NCBI RefSeq assembly: GCF_036240795.1
Contig: NZ_CP108454.1
Span: 7,066,001 to 7,130,000, forward strand
DNA: 64,000 nucleotides
DNA from: Streptomyces sp. NBC_01268
Lineage (GTDB): Bacteria > Actinomycetota > Actinomycetes > Streptomycetales > Streptomycetaceae
Direction: 5' to 3'
A model generated the notes under the pieces. The model was not told the DNA's origin, ran no database searches, and saw only the letters and a program-made list of their open reading frames with translations. The translations under genes were made by a program, and so were the position numbers. Of the stretch, positions 26,455 through 36,300 are shown in pieces (within the stretch, counting starts at the first letter, position 1; the number at the start of each line of letters is the position of its first letter).

Positions 26455-27534
26455 ATGGCCACCGATCGTGCACACAAGGAGTCCAAGGCCCGCAGCCCCA
26501 TGGACCAGCTCTTCGACGAAGTCGGCGAGTACCTGCTGGCGCGGGCGGACGACTTCACCGGCAAGGCCATCGACAAGGTGGGGGACCTCACCGACCAGCT
26601 CTCCGACGTGGCGGACAACGGCGGCTCGCTCGCCGACATCGGCGGCCGCCTCCTCCAGGGCGATTCACCGCTGAAGGCGGCGGCGGGCAGCACCTTCGAC
26701 AGTCTCAAAGGCGCGGTCAAGGACATCGGAGGCGGACTGATGGGCCGAGGCAGGTCCCGCAAGAGCGGATCCAAGCCGACGCACATCTGCGAGGCCGTCG
26801 ACATAGGCGTCCCGTTGCGTACGGCTTACGACCACTGGACGCAGTACGAGGACTTCAGCACGTTCGCCAAGGGGGTGCGGAGCGTCTCGCAGAGCGACGA
26901 GACCAGCACGGACTGGAAGGTGAAGGTCGGCCCGTCCACGCGGAGCTGGAAGGCCAGCATCCAGGAGCAGGTACCGGACGAACGGATCGTGTGGACCTCC
27001 GAAGGCGCGAAGGGCACCACGCGTGGCTGTGTCAGTTTCCACGAGCTCGCGCCGTCCCTCACGCGCGTGGTGGTGGTCGTGGAGTACTACCCCTCCGGAC
27101 TCTTCGAGAAGACGGGCAACATCTGGCGCGCCCAAGGCAGGCGGCTGCGACTCGACCTCAAGCACTTCGTCCGTCACGTGACCCTCACCGACGACGAAGC
27201 TGACGGATGGCGCGGCGAGATCCGCGACGGCGAGGTGGTCCGCACGCATGAGGAGGCCGTCGAGGAGGACGCGGACGAGCAGCCGGAGGAAGCCGAAGGG
27301 GAGGGCGCGGACGACGGCGAGGGCGAGGGCGAGGAGGAAGTGGAAGACGAAGAGGAACCGGCCGAGGAGTACGACGAGGAGGAGCCCGAGGAGGAGGGCG
27401 AGTACGAGGACGAGTACGAAGACGAGGACGAGGACGAGGAGTACGAGGCCGAACCCGAGGCCGAACCCGAGGACGATGCCGAGGCCCGGGAACCGGAGGA
27501 AGCGCGCCCGAGCCGCCGCCGCGCCAGGCGCTGA
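26455..27534 (+). CDS. SRPBCC-domain protein with acidic C-terminal tail
   Basis: 359 residues; ATG 26455 lies 4 bp after the preceding stop, and GGAGG overlaps that stop. An N-terminal amphipathic region (DQLFDEVGEYLLARADDFTG) leads into an SRPBCC/polyketide-cyclase-like START-type domain (about residues 105-250: ICEAVDIGVPLRTAYDHWTQ, YEDFSTFAKGVRSV, WTSEGAKGTTRGCVSFHEL). The last ~95 residues are acidic (EEYDEEEPEEEGEYEDEYED) and resemble the acidic block of the gene upstream. SRPBCC proteins bind hydrophobic ligands. Co-transcribed with 25254 and followed by a strong terminator, it is probably the gvpZ-type gene of Streptomyces gvp clusters, though I cannot confirm the name. Confidence 0.85.
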   Translation: MATDRAHKESKARSPMDQLFDEVGEYLLARADDFTGKAIDKVGDLTDQLSDVADNGGSLADIGGRLLQGDSPLKAAAGSTFDSLKGAVKDIGGGLMGRGRSRKSGSKPTHICEAVDIGVPLRTAYDHWTQYEDFSTFAKGVRSVSQSDETSTDWKVKVGPSTRSWKASIQEQVPDERIVWTSEGAKGTTRGCVSFHELAPSLTRVVVVVEYYPSGLFEKTGNIWRAQGRRLRLDLKHFVRHVTLTDDEADGWRGEIRDGEVVRTHEEAVEEDADEQPEEAEGEGADDGEGEGEEEVEDEEEPAEEYDEEEPEEEGEYEDEYEDEDEDEEYEAEPEAEPEDDAEAREPEEARPSRRRARR

Positions 27535-27566
27535 AGCCGGGAGCCGGGGAAGGACCCACGACCCCG

Positions 27567-27617
27567 GCGCATGCCGGAGGCTGCCGCCCACGAAGGGCGG
27601 CAGCCTCCGGCATGCGC
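27567..27617 (+). terminator. Perfect 23-bp hairpin, bidirectional terminator
   Basis: Arms 27567-27589 and 27595-27617 (core GCATGCCGGAGGCTGCCGCC) pair without mismatch around a 5-nt loop ACGAA. It starts 33 bp after the SRPBCC gene and lies just after the convergent csbD-type gene (stop at 27624), so it can terminate both. Confidence 0.92.
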
Positions 27618-27623
27618 AGGCGT

Positions 27624-27797
27624 TCAGTGCTTCATCGCGTCCTTCGCCTTCTGCCCGGCCTGCTTGGCGTCCGCCGCCGTCTGCTCGAGCTTTCCCTTGA
27701 TCTCAAGGCTCTCGTTGCCGACGGCCTTACCGGTGGTTTCCTTGGCCTTTCCCTTCGCCTTTTTTCCCATGTTCTTGGCCTTGTCTCCGGTCGCCAT
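27624..27797 (-). CDS. CsbD-family small stress protein
   Basis: 57 residues from ATG 27797, with GGAGGTG 8 bp upstream. The product runs MATGDKAKNMGKKAKGKAKE, TTGKAVGNESLEIKGKLEQT, then AADAKQAGQKAKDAMKH. This is the CsbD pattern of a lysine-rich helical protein with a KAKGKAKETTGKA repeat. CsbD-type genes belong to general-stress regulons in Bacillus (SigB) and are common in Streptomyces. The function is unknown. Upstream, the 11-bp unit CGATATGTCAT is repeated in tandem (27810-27831 on the plus strand), which may be part of its promoter. Confidence 0.9.
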   Translation of the reverse strand: MATGDKAKNMGKKAKGKAKETTGKAVGNESLEIKGKLEQTAADAKQAGQKAKDAMKH

Positions 27798-28090
27798 TGC
27801 TGTTCACCTCCGATATGTCATCGATATGTCATCCCCCCGGTTTGGGGATTCAGTAGGGACTCGGGCCGGGCAGCCACACCGCCAGCCGAAGCCATCTCGG
27901 CATCGCGGCCCGAAACGCCCTGCGCACCGTCCGGCGCGTCATCCACAGTCCGCCGCGCACGGCCATCTTCATGGTCCGCCTCGTCACGCCCGCGGAAGCC
28001 CGGCACATCACGGCGCGCGGTGTCCACCGCGTGAGCCCGTGTCGACGGGCCCAGGAACGTCGAGGCCATGCCCGGTTCACGGGGTCCTCG
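27798..28090. other. Non-coding stretch between csbD-type and glsB-type genes
   Basis: 293 bp without a convincing gene. It holds the csbD ribosome site, the CGATATGTCAT tandem repeat and a short inverted repeat (ATCCCC / GGGGAT, about 27829-27849). Open frames on both strands here have poor codon bias, start without ribosome sites, and show no recognisable motif. Confidence 0.5.
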
Positions 28091-28354
28091 CTACTGCCGT
28101 CTGCCGGCCACGAGCCGGTAGACGGTCAGGAGAAGGAGGGATCCGACGATGGCGGCGATCCACGTGGAGAGTTCGAAGAACCCGTCGACGGCGTCGACAT
28201 GGAAGATGACCTTGCCGAGCCACCCTCCCAGAAGGGCACCGGCCACACCGATCAGAATGGTCACGATGCAACCGCCCGGGTCCCGCCCCGGCATCAAGGC
28301 CTTCGCGATGATTCCGGCGAGCAGGCCCAGCAAAATCCAGGCAATGATTCCCAT
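28091..28354 (-). CDS. GlsB/YeaQ/YmgE family stress-response membrane protein
   Basis: 87 residues from ATG 28354, with AGGAGG 7 bp upstream. Three hydrophobic segments carry the family marks: MGIIAWILLGLLAGIIAKAL, the loop MPGRDPGGCIVTILIGVAGA, then LLGGWLGKVIFHV and a last helix. Often labelled transglycosylase-associated, these are small inner-membrane proteins of general stress response without proven enzyme activity. It is preceded by an AT-rich stretch (28418-28437) that may hold its promoter. The nearby csbD-type gene suggests shared stress control. Confidence 0.92.
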   Translation of the reverse strand: MGIIAWILLGLLAGIIAKALMPGRDPGGCIVTILIGVAGALLGGWLGKVIFHVDAVDGFFELSTWIAAIVGSLLLLTVYRLVAGRRQ

Positions 28355-28484
28355 CAGGTTCCTCCTGGGCAGCAATCCTCTCCCTAAGCCACCTGCACCG
28401 CCCGACGCCCTCCAAACATGAAAATCCGGAAAAATCTCCGGTGGCTGGGAGCGGCGACGAACGAACACGAAGGATCGCGCGTGA

Positions 28485-29015
28485 CTACGAGGTCTCCCGC
28501 GCCGGCCCGAGGGCCTTCTCCAGCAAGGTGAAGGACTTCGGCGCCCCTCCGGGCTGCGGCTTGCCCTCCTTGTGGCCCACGACGCGGTAACCGGCTCGCT
28601 GGTAGTAGGCGTTGAGCGGTGCGTTGCCGGCCAGGCAGTCGAGGCGTACGCGGGTGCGCCCGGCCGCCGCCACCCGGGCCTCCGCGGCCTCCAGGAGCAG
28701 ACGGCCCGTTCCCGGCGCGGCGGTGTCCCGGTCGACCATGAGCCGGTGCACGTACCCCGCCACGGGCGGCTGGGGTCCCCAGGCGGCCTCGTCCGCCCAC
28801 CACAGCTCCCAGGCGCCGACGACGAGCCCCGCGTCCTCCGCGAGCCACACCTCGTCCCGGTCCATGATCCGGCGGAAGTGGTCCTCGTCGAGCTCGCCGG
28901 GCCGCCACTGTCCTGCGACGCCCGTGGTCGGCATCCAGCGGGCCGCGTCGTCGCGCAGGCGGACGAGGGTGGTCAGGTCGGCGTCGGTGGCCGGGCGTAT
29001 GCGCAGATCACTCAC
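28485..29015 (-). CDS. GNAT-family N-acetyltransferase
   Basis: 176 residues from GTG 29015. It starts LRIRPATDADLTTLVRLRDD, the usual GNAT beta1-alpha1 opening. The central VGAWELWWADEAAW and YVHRLMVDRDTAAPGTGRLL include the acetyl-CoA-binding Q/RxxGxG/A-like motif (here degenerate, APGTGRLLLE), followed by VRLDCLAGNAPLNAYYQRAG and the terminal YRVVGHKEG. The substrate is unknown. It lies 24 bp downstream of the AraC-type gene on the same strand and may be co-transcribed with it. Confidence 0.9.
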   Translation of the reverse strand: MSDLRIRPATDADLTTLVRLRDDAARWMPTTGVAGQWRPGELDEDHFRRIMDRDEVWLAEDAGLVVGAWELWWADEAAWGPQPPVAGYVHRLMVDRDTAAPGTGRLLLEAAEARVAAAGRTRVRLDCLAGNAPLNAYYQRAGYRVVGHKEGKPQPGGAPKSFTLLEKALGPARETS

Positions 29016-29039
29016 GCGGGGATCCTCGCACGCCCCGGT

Positions 29040-30083
29040 TCACGTGGCCGGGCGTGCGGCCTGCCGGCGCAGGGCCGTGGGGGTGTGGCCGGTCCAGCGG
29101 TGGACCGCGCGGCGGAGGGCGCGGGCGTCGGCGTAGCCGTTGCGTTCGGCGACCACGTCGAGTGGCAGGTCCGTGGTGCGGAGCAGCCGGGTGATGTCCG
29201 CACGCCGTACCGCCTCGATCTCGGCGGTCCACGTCGTGCCGTGCGCTTCGAGGCGGCGCTGGAGGGTCCGGGGGCTCAGGGTCAGGCGCGCGGCCGTCGC
29301 GGGCAGCGTCGCCTCGTCACCGCGGGCCGCCTCCGCGAGGGCGAGGCGGAACAGGTCGAGCCAGTCGTGCAGGGGGATCGAGTCGGCCATGACCCGCTCG
29401 GCGTGGCTGCGCAGCACGTCCGACAGTCCCGGCTGGACGTGCGGGGTGGCGCCCCGCAGGTCGTCGGCGTGGAAGGTGATCGAGCTGACCGGGCACTCGA
29501 AGTCGACGTTCCGGGTGCCGTAGAGGTCGAGCAGGGGGCCGCGGTGCCGCGGCGCCGGCGTGGCCAGCCTGACGCGCAGCGGCACGAGCTCCTTCCGCAG
29601 GGCGAGGCAGAGGCGCCGCTGGAGCAGGCCCAGCACGTACGCGCGGATGGCGGAGGCGACCTCGTAGCTCAGGTCGGCGGCGTTCACGTGAGTGAGGGTG
29701 ACGCCCTGCTCGTCCTCGGCGATCAGCAGGGTCTCGGTGCCGATGTCGGCCACGGTGGCGAAGTACGCCGCCGCATCGCGGAGCCCCTGGAGCGGGGTGG
29801 GCGCCGAGGTGATGAGGTAGTCCCACACGCCCAGCAGGCCGAGCGTCGTCTGCTCCGTCATCAGCAGGGCGGTCTCGGTCCACGGGACGCGGGTGACCAT
29901 CAGCTCCCAGAGGCGCACGTTGGTGGCCGCCGGCGTCCGGTACCGGTCGTCGTGCAGGTGCTCGGGAGCCATGCCCAGCAGCCCGGCGTACTTCTCCGGA
30001 GCGATGCCCAGCAGGTCCGCGCTGACGGCGTTGATGCGGGTGAAGGCGGACGGCGTCGTACCGGGGTGCGTTTGCAGGGACAC
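29040..30083 (-). CDS. AraC-family transcriptional regulator (Arabinose_bd-type sensor)
   Basis: 347 residues from GTG 30083. The N-terminal ~200 residues match the ligand/dimerisation domain of OruR/ArgR-type AraC proteins (GLLGVWDYLITSAPTPLQGL, LYGTRNVDFECPVSSITFHA). The C-terminus has two helix-turn-helix motifs: ATAARLTLSPRTLQRRLEAH and LDVVAERNGYADARALRRAV followed by HRWTGHTPTALRR. It may control the acetyltransferase downstream. Divergent from the RHS gene, with 240 bp between the starts. Confidence 0.92.
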   Translation of the reverse strand: MSLQTHPGTTPSAFTRINAVSADLLGIAPEKYAGLLGMAPEHLHDDRYRTPAATNVRLWELMVTRVPWTETALLMTEQTTLGLLGVWDYLITSAPTPLQGLRDAAAYFATVADIGTETLLIAEDEQGVTLTHVNAADLSYEVASAIRAYVLGLLQRRLCLALRKELVPLRVRLATPAPRHRGPLLDLYGTRNVDFECPVSSITFHADDLRGATPHVQPGLSDVLRSHAERVMADSIPLHDWLDLFRLALAEAARGDEATLPATAARLTLSPRTLQRRLEAHGTTWTAEIEAVRRADITRLLRTTDLPLDVVAERNGYADARALRRAVHRWTGHTPTALRRQAARPAT

Positions 30084-30325
30084 GAGCGGCGAGCGTAGTT
30101 CGCCGGACCCTCCCGATCATCCCCGCTTCCGATAGTTCGTCACTGTCCCTGGCGCGAGAAGTCCCCCCGCTGGCGCGCTCGGACCTCGGCTTGGTCACAC
30201 ACGGCCATCTAGCGTCGCGTTCGGTGCCGGGGCGGGGGACCGGAGGGGCGAGGAGGCGGCGGCCTGTTCGCCGCTCCGGCCTTCGCCCCGGCACGTGAGA
30301 CATGTCCATGGGGAGGGATCTCGTA

Positions 30326-33300
30326 GTGAGTGAGCGTGTGGATCTGCCGGACAGATGGGGCAGGGGGTCGAGGTGGCTGCGCCGTGGCGCACTGCCCGGC
30401 ATAGCCCTGTCGGTGTCCGGCCTGATGGCTTTCGAGGCCGCCGTCGTCGTGGCGACGACCGGGCAGGCGGTGGCACTCGCCTCGCAGGAGGCCGCGGCCG
30501 AGCGGCCCGCGTACGCGACGGAGGCGGCGGATCTTCCGTCGGCGCGGGTCGCGGCCCGGTTGTCGGGCAAGCGGGTGGAGGCGAAGTCGGAGCGCACGGA
30601 GTCGTCGACGACGTGGGCGAACCCGGACGGGACGGTGACGACGGACAGTGCGTCCGGTCCGGTCCGTTTCCGTGACGGGGCGGACGGTCAGTGGCGGGAC
30701 ATCGACGTCGAGCTGACGAAGCAGGACGGCGTGATCGCCGCGAAGGGCCATCCGCTGGGGCTGCGGCTCGGCGGGAAGACGCCCGCCGCGCAGGCGGCGA
30801 AGGTGCGCGCGTCGGGTGCGGCCGGTGAGGCGGGCACCGCGGAGGTTCCGCTGGTGACCCTGGCCGCCGGCGAGGGCCGTGAACTCGGCCTGTCGTGGCG
30901 CGGGGTGCTGCCGGAGCCGAAGCTGTCGGGGACGACGGCACGTTACGTCGACGCGCTGACGGCGACGGACCTGATCATCGAGTCGACCCGGACCGGCTTC
31001 GAGCAGTTCCTGGAACTGAAGAACCGTTCCGCCGTCGAGGCGAACGGCTCGGTGACGCTGACGCTGAACGCGAAGGGCGTCAAGGCACGCGCGAACGCGG
31101 ACCGTTCGGTGACGTTCGTCGACGCGAAGACGGGCAAGCAGGTCGGTCTGCTGCCGGCGCCGGTGATGTGGGACGCGACCGTCGACGCGAAGTCGGGCGA
31201 GCACACCCGCCGCGCGGACGTGGGCCTGAAGGTCACCCAGCGCGGCAGCCGGGTGGACCTGACGCTGACGCCGGACGCGAAGTTCCTGGCGGACCCGGCG
31301 ACGAAGTACCCGGTGACCGTGGACCCGGCGGTCAACATCGGCGCCAGCTTCGACACCTTCGTGCAGCAGGGCTACACGACCGACATGTCGACGTCGACCG
31401 AGCTGAAGCTGGGGAACAACGGCTCGGGCCAGATCGCCCGCTCCTTCCTCACCTTCCCGATGACGGGCATCTCGGGCAAGCAGATCCTGGGCGCCAAGCT
31501 CAACCTGTTCAACTCCCACTCCTGGTCCTGCACGCCGTCCAGCTGGGAGGTGTGGGACACCCCGCACGCCACGACGGCGAGCCGGTGGACGGCGCAGCCG
31601 AACTGGAACACCAAGTGGGCCACGTCCACGGCCACGAAGGGCTTCTCGTCCGCCTGCGCCGACGGCTGGGTCTCGCAGGACATCAAGAACCTCGCCGTGG
31701 CCTGGGCCGCCAACGGCAACAGCACCAACTCGATGGGCATCAGGGCCACCACCGAGTCCGACCCGAACTCGTGGAAGCGGTTCAACTCCGGCAACGCGGC
31801 CTCCAACACGCCGTACATGTCGGTCACGTACAACACGATCCCGGTCGCCGGTAACCCGATGACCGCGACTCCGGGCCGTACGAACGCGGGCAAGAACTGG
31901 GTCACCACCACGACGCCCGACCTCTCCTACGCCGCGAGCGACGCGGAGACGTACTTCCTGCGGCAGAAGTGGGAGATCTGGGAGGGCACCACCAACCTGG
32001 AGGTGTACGACACCGGCACCGAGGACCCCGTCCTGGGCAAGACGGTCTCCCACCAGGTGCTGCCGGGCAAGCTGGTCAACGGCAAGACCTACTGGTACAA
32101 GGGCCGCATCTACGACGGCAGCTCCTGGTCGAACTGGACGCCGTCGGTGTACTTCACCGTCGACACCACCAAGCCCAACGCGAGCTCGGTCGCCTCGACG
32201 GACTTCCCGGCGAACACCTGGTCGGGCTCCCCGGACGCCAACGGCAACTTCTCCGGTTCGTTCACCCTCACCCCGCCCGCCACCGATGTGGCGGCGGTGG
32301 AGTACAAGCTGGACTCCGGCGCCTGGGCGGAGGCCACCACGACCGGCGCCGCGGTGGCCAAGACGTTGACCTTCCCCGCGGGCAAGCACACGGTGACGGT
32401 CCGTTCGAAGGACCCCGCCGGCAACGTGTCCGCCGAGGCGTCGCACGTCTTCTACGCGGGCTCCGGTGCCGCGCTGCTGACCCCGGGCCAGGGCGAGCGC
32501 CCGGCCCGCCGCGTCGGTCTGTCGGCCGAGGGCCTGACCTCGTACACCGGCGTCACGTACCAGTACCGGCGCGGTGAGACGGACGCGTGGAAGGACGTGC
32601 CGGTCGCCGACGTCCGGCAGGGTTCGAACACGGTCCCCGGCTGGCCGGTGGCCTTGACGAACGGCAAGCCGGCCGGGCTGACCTGGAACATCACCGACAC
32701 CCTCGCCGAGGACGGGCCGATCGAGGTCCGCGCCGCGTTCGCGACCGGCTCCACGCCCGTGTACTCGCCGGGCAACGACATCACCGTGGACCGCAACGCG
32801 GGCACGGCGCCGTCGGAGGAGGCCGGTCCTGGTTCGGTGAACCTGCTGACCGGTGACTACGGCCTGTCGGCCACGGACACGTCGATGTTCGGCCTGTCGG
32901 TCTCGCGTACGGCGTCCTCGCGCCGTCCCGACGCGGGCTCGAAGCAGGACGGTCAGGCGGCGATCTTCGGTCCGCAGTGGACCTCCGGCACGGCCGCGGA
33001 CCTGACCGAGTCGGACTGGACGTACCTGAAGAAGTCGACGGCGACCTCGGTGGCGCTGGTCGACATCGACGGTGAGGAGCTGGGCTTCACCGCCACGAGC
33101 GGGGGCGGCTGGAAGCCGGAGCCGGGGTCCGAGGACCTGACGCTGACCGGCTCGCTCACCGGGTCGTTCACGCTGAAGGACACCGAGGGCACCGTCACCG
33201 TCTTCACCAAGGCGGACCCGGCGGCCACGTCGTGGCAGGTCGCGTCGAGCACCGTGGACGGTCTGACGCAGTCGACGACCACGGTGATCTCCGAGGCCGT

Positions 33301-36300
33301 CACGGTGGGCGCCAACAAGCTGGCCCGCCCGAAGCTGGTCATCGCCCCGACCTCCGCTGCCTCGGCCACGACGTGCACGGCGACGCCGTCCACGAAGGGC
33401 TGCCGCGCGCTGGAGTTCGTCTACGCGACCGCGACGACGGCGACCGGCACGGTCTTCGGCGACTTCGCGGGCCAGGTGAAGGAGATCCGGGCCTGGTCCA
33501 CCGAGCCGGGTGCCGCCGCGGCGACCGCCAAGACGGTGCAGAAGTACGCGTACGACGCCTCGGGCCGCCTGCGGGAGACCTACAACCCGCAGATCAGCCC
33601 CGCGCTGACCACCGCCTACAGCTACGACTCCGTCGGTCGTGTCACCGGGCTGACCCCGCCCGGCGAGCTGCCCTGGTCGTTCACCTACGGCAAGGCGGGC
33701 AACGCCGCCACCGCCGGTGAGGGAATGCTGACGAAGGCCAGCCGCTTCGGTCTGCAGCAGGGCAGCAAGGACGTCGTGTCCGGCACCGCGGCGACGAGCA
33801 TCGTCTACGACGTGCCGCTGACCGGGACCAACGCCCCCTACAAGCTGGGCGTCTCGGACGTCGACGCCTGGGGCCAGACCGACGCCCCCACCGACGCGAC
33901 CGCCGTCTTCCCCGCGGACGCCGTTCCCGCGGCGAACTCCGGCGACGGACTGACCGCCGGTGACTACCGCCGTGCGTCGATCACGTACACCAACGCCTCC
34001 GGGCGCGAGGTGAACACGGTCGACCCGGGCGGCAACGTCACCACCACGGAGTACGACCGGTTCGGCAACACGGTGCGTGAGCTTTCGGCCGGCAACCGGG
34101 CTCTGGCTCTGGGCGGCACCGCGTCCGATCAGGCGACCCTCACCGATCTCGGCATCATCGGCCTGCCCGCCAAGGACCGTGCCGACCTGCTCTCCAGCAA
34201 GTCCGTCTACGACGCCAAGGGCATCCGCAAGGAGCAGGAGTTCGGCGCGCTGCACCGGATCACCCCGAGCGGCGGTGCCGCGTCGGTGGTGGCGCGTTCC
34301 TGGCTGGTCAACGAGTACGACGCCGGCCGACCGGCCGACGCCAAGGTCGAGAACCAGATCACCAAGGTCACCACCGGCGCCCAGGTGTACGGCACCGTGG
34401 CGATGACCGACGCCCGCGTCACCCAGACGCTCTACGACTGGGCCAAGGGCCTGCCGGTCAAGACGGTCAAGGACCCGGCCGGTCTCGCGATCACCGAGAC
34501 CACCGAGTACGACGACCAGGGCCGCATCACCAAGCAGCTCCTGCCCGACGCCACCGGCACCGACGCCGCCACCCGGGTCACCACCTACTGGTCCGCGAGC
34601 GGCACCGGCACCTGCGCCGGCCGCCCCGAGTGGGCCGACCAGGTCTGCTCCACCGGCCCGGCCGGCGCGATCACCGGCGGCGGCAGCAACCCGAACCAGC
34701 TGCCGACGACCACCACCGAGTACGACTGGTGGGGCAACCCGGCGAAGGTCACCGAGACCGCCAACGGCGTCACCCGCACCACCACCAACACCCACGACGG
34801 CGCCGGCCGCCCGATCAAGAGCGTCATGACCGGCGGAGTCGGCCAGGCCGTCCCTGAGACGACGACCGAGTACGACCCGGCGACCGGCCAGGCCGTCAAG
34901 GCGACGTCGCCGACCGGCGGCACCACCGTCAAGGAGTACGACAAGCTGGGCCGCCAGATCTCCTACACCGACGCCGACGGCGGGGTCACCCGCACCGAGT
35001 ACGACCTGCTGAACCGGCCGGTCAAGACCACCGACTCGACTCCGTCGACCGTCACGTACACGTACGACAGCACCGCCGAGCCTCGTGGCCTGGTCACCTC
35101 CACCACGGACTCGGTCGCCGGAACCTTCGCCGCCACGTACGACGCCGACGGCTCCGTCGCCACCGAGAAGCTCCCCGGCGGTTACACGCTCACGACCTCC
35201 GAGGACACCACCGGCGCCACCAGGACCCGGGTCTACACCCGCGACAGCGACAAGCAGGTCGTCTACTCCGACACGGTCGAGGAATCCGTCCACGGCCAGG
35301 TGACCGAGCACGCCGGCTGGTCCTCGCAGGACTACGCCTACGACGCCACGGGCCGTCTGACCGATGTCGACGACACCCTCGGGGACATCTGCACCAGCCG
35401 GACCTACGCCTTCGACAAGCGCACCCGCCGCACCGGGCTGACCACCGCGTCCGGCAGCGCCGGCGCCGGGTGCCCGACCACCGGAGGAACCAGCACCACC
35501 TCCACGTACGACAGCGCCGACCGGATCGTCGACACCGGCTACGTCTACGACGCCTTCGGCCGGACCACCGACATGCCGGGCAGCCAGATCGGCTACTACG
35601 CCAACGACCTGGTCCGCCAGCAGACCAGCGGCAACCAGCGTCAGACCTGGCAGCTCGACGCCAACCAGCGTCTGCGCTCCTGGACCGTCGAGGAGAACAC
35701 GGACGGCACCTGGGCCCAGACAGCGGCCAAGGTCAACCACTACGACAGCGACGGCGACAACCCTCGCTGGACCGTGGAGGACCCGGCGGACGGCACCCTC
35801 ACCCGTAACGTCGACTCGGCTTCCGGCGACCTCGCCGCCACCACCAGTGGCAACGGGAACACCGTCCTGCAGCTGACCAGCATCCACGGCGACGTCGCCC
35901 TCCAGCTCCCGCTGGACAGCAACGACGCCCCGCTGGTCCTGGACAACGACGAGTACGGCAACCCCCGCACCGGCCAGCCCGCTGTGCGCTACAACTGGCT
36001 CGGTGCCAAGCAGCGCTCCAGCGAGACCCTCACCGGCCTCGTGCTCATGGGCGTCCGCCTGTACAACCCGAGCACCGGTCGCTTCCTGTCCACCGACCCG
36101 GTGTACGGCGGCAACGCCCATGCCTACGACTACGTCAACGGCGACCCGCTCAACCGCTACGACCTCGACGGTCGCTGGGGCTGGTTCAAGAAGAAGTGGA
36201 AGCGGGCGAAGGGGTGGTGGGGCCGGACGACCCGCAACCCGCATGTCCGCCACTACTACTACGGAGTCCGATTCATCGGCAGCTTCTACAACCCGCTGCG

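Noticed and set aside
27818..28080. Minus-strand frames of 76-83 codons between csbD- and glsB-type genes
   Set aside because: Arg/Trp/Met-rich sequence without family features, ribosome site or codon bias.
30191..30215. TTGGTC and TAGCGT as RHS promoter boxes
   Set aside because: The spacing is only about 13 bp, too short for a normal promoter, and no better pair could be settled on.
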